DNA from: CAWFFV01 sp963814985
Lineage (GTDB): Bacteria; Chloroflexota; Ktedonobacteria; Ktedonobacterales; Ktedonobacteraceae
Reading direction: 5' to 3'
Assembly (NCBI GenBank): GCA_963814985.1
Contig: CAWFFV010000113.1
Coordinates: forward strand, 1-6,572
Length of the DNA stretch: 6,572 bases
Shown: in pieces, positions 5,341 to 6,572 of the stretch
Position numbering within the stretch: the stretch's first letter is position 1
How the letters are laid out: each line of letters opens with the position of its first letter
Notes under the pieces: generated by a model
Database searches by the model: none
Told to the model about the DNA's origin: nothing
Seen by the model: the letters and a program-made list of their open reading frames with translations, nothing else
Position numbers and translations under genes: made by a program

Positions 5341-6227
5341 ATGAACACTAGAAATAGGCAACTAATCGTTTTTATCGATGCAGAACCCTATTATGCAGCA
5401 CAAAAAGCACAAGAAACACTTGGAATGACTTATAGTGCTCTAAGAAACCAGGTCATAGCAGGAAATATAACAGCAAAAACACCAAAAGGAAGAAGACAGC
5501 TATATTATCGCTCAAAAGATGTTGAGCAGCTATCAAAAGAAATAAACGTATATAGCATACAAAGAAGAAATAACCCTACTAAATTTGTTAGAGTATATAA
5601 TAGAGAAGAAATAAAGCAATGCTGGGAAATAAGCAAATCGCTTTTCGGTGCGGAAAGAGGAGATATAGAAAAACATATGAAAATAATAGAAAAGAATCCC
5701 GAAACCTATTATGCGATAAAAGATGAAGAACAAATCATAGGTTATACCGCTATATGGCCGATTAAGCCAGGAAAACTCAGCAACTTACTAGCGCAAACTA
5801 TACCAGTAAAAATATCATATGAGGATATAGAAGTCTTTGAGGGTAGAAAGAGCATAGACATATATATAAACGTAATAGGGATAAAAGCAGGTTTTACCAA
5901 GGAAGAAAAACGCTATTATGGATCAAGACTAATAGCAGGATTGATAGATGTTATAGTAACTTTAGGAGAAAGAGGAATATCTATATGCACTATCGGGGCT
6001 AGAAAGTAACATGCCAGATGGGAATTAGACTCATGAAAGGCATTGGTTTTGCTGAAATTGAATCACTTACACCGGAAAGAAGAACATTCATAATTAACAT
6101 CAAAGAGTCCGGTATCCCTTTCGTTATGAAATACAAGGAGAAAATACGTAAATGGCAAGAGGAACATGCTCCAACTTTGACACTACATCCGACACCAGAG
6201 AAAATCGATTTTAGTAAACATCATTAG
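5341..6227 (+). pseudogene. HTH (excisionase/MerR-like) plus GNAT acetyltransferase fusion, frame broken near the C-terminus
   Basis: The ATG at 5341 follows AGAGGA. Residues about 17-62 (YAAQKAQETLGMTYSALRNQ, then VIAGNITAKTPKGRRQLYYR) look like an excisionase/MerR-type helix-turn-helix. From residue 82 a GNAT fold begins (FVRVYNREEIKQCWEISKSL), with strand ETYYAIKDEEQIIGYTAIWP, strand DIYINVIGIKAGF (173-185) and the acetyl-CoA-loop helix RYYGSRLIAGLIDVIV (191-206). The frame stops at 6007-6009 after GARK. The fold continues in another frame from 6018 as GIRLMKGIGFAEIESLTPER to a stop at 6227. The middle frame between them encodes SNMPDG. One extra A at 6003-6005 and one extra G at 6020-6022 would explain this, giving ...GARSNMPDGIRLMKGIGF... 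and a protein of about 294 residues. GNAT enzymes move an acetyl group from acetyl-CoA to an amine; the substrate here is unknown. The HTH suggests that it binds DNA, possibly its own promoter. Codons are AT-rich, with AGA and ATA favoured, unlike the genes on the left. Confidence 0.75.
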
Positions 6228-6245
6228 ACATAACTGGAGAAAAAT

Positions 6246-6533
6246 ATGAAAGACCTTACGGCAGAACAAAAAATAAGACAAAGACTTACAGGACACCCGG
6301 ATAGATACCCAGATTTTCAGCATGAAGGACCAGCAGTTCTACGTTTGCTCACTGGAGGAACTGCACCATCAATACACGCAAAATTCCAGAAACGCGATGA
6401 CCGAATAGTATTATCCTGTCCTCAGTGCGAAGAAGAACTGGGATGGTTCTCAGCCGACTATGGAAGAACCACCTACCAGGAAATAGCTAAAATTAGAGAA
6501 ACTGGAAACAAACACCAACAACTGCATGACTGA
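6246..6533 (+). CDS. Small hypothetical protein with a CxxC...HxxxH pattern
   Basis: A 95-aa protein with a good ribosome site, GGAG (6236-6239), 6 bases before the ATG, 18 bases behind the HTH-GNAT frame, so probably in the same operon. I do not recognise the family. The C-terminal half has C58-x2-C61 (LSCPQCEEELGWF) and H90-x3-H94 at the very end (NKHQQLHD), a possible C2H2-type zinc site with a longer linker (28 residues) than classical fingers. The N-terminal half is charged and has no membrane segment. Zinc binding is inferred from spacing only. Confidence 0.65.
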   Translation: MKDLTAEQKIRQRLTGHPDRYPDFQHEGPAVLRLLTGGTAPSIHAKFQKRDDRIVLSCPQCEEELGWFSADYGRTTYQEIAKIRETGNKHQQLHD

Positions 6534-6572
6534 TGACACCACAAGACCTTGTAGTACTGCTAGATAGCAATG
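6533..6572 (+). CDS. Start of a further gene, cut by the window edge
   Basis: ATG at 6533-6535 overlaps the TGA of the preceding gene (TGATG, 6531-6535), a common arrangement for translational coupling. The frame reads MTPQDLVVLLDSN and stays open to the end of the window. No good separate ribosome site is seen, which fits coupling. Too little is present to name a product. Confidence 0.45.
   Translation, partial: MTPQDLVVLLDSN

Noticed and set aside
5533..5733. 66-codon minus-strand hydrophobic frame resembling a membrane peptide
   Set aside because: It is antisense to the GNAT domain; the apparent hydrophobicity (Phe, Ile, Tyr) results from reading AT-rich coding DNA backwards.

Overview
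The window looks like an accessory region of a bacterial chromosome. The best guess for the host is a Ktedonobacteria-like member of the Chloroflexota. That rests on memory of protein families: a divergent sigma-like gene followed by a zinc-finger (two HxxxCxxC motifs) anti-sigma-like gene with a carboxypeptidase-regulatory-like tail, and a helix-turn-helix plus GNAT fusion. No database search was possible.

Layout. Positions 1-297 hold no gene but carry a perfect 30-bp-arm hairpin (118-187). Positions 298-2333 (minus strand, GC-rich) are an apparent operon: an intact GT1-type glycosyltransferase (1047-2333) followed by a tetR gene (298-912) broken by two compensating frameshifts. The control region (2393-2460) has two related dyads that overlap a minus-strand promoter, as expected for a TetR-family autoregulated operon. 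A 51-bp palindrome (2538-2588) separates this operon from a divergent plus-strand promoter (2608-2636). That promoter drives a sigma-like pseudogene (2693-3456; one frameshift, one internal stop) and then a heavily frameshifted anti-sigma-like pseudogene (3632-4460). A hairpin lies between it and two small convergent minus-strand genes (4530-4900, frameshifted; 4756-5130).

From about 5190 onward the DNA is visibly AT-rich. A divergent promoter pair occupies 5230-5304: a perfect TTGACA-17-TATAAT facing left and TTGCGT-17-TAAGAT facing right, with repeated TTGCGT words. To the right are an HTH-GNAT gene (5341-6227, reading frame broken near its end), a 95-aa protein with a C-x2-C...H-x3-H pattern (6246-6533) and the start of a further gene that overlaps its stop (6533 to the window end).

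How they fit together. The glycosyltransferase and tetR read as a xenobiotic- or metabolite-responsive sugar-transfer module whose repressor may now be dead. The sigma/anti-sigma pair is a decayed regulatory cassette. The HTH-GNAT cluster is probably a horizontally acquired, self-regulated unit. Indels are frequent in five genes and absent from the 1.3-kb glycosyltransferase. This argues for real decay, although some sit in short homopolymers and sequencing error cannot be excluded from this sequence alone.
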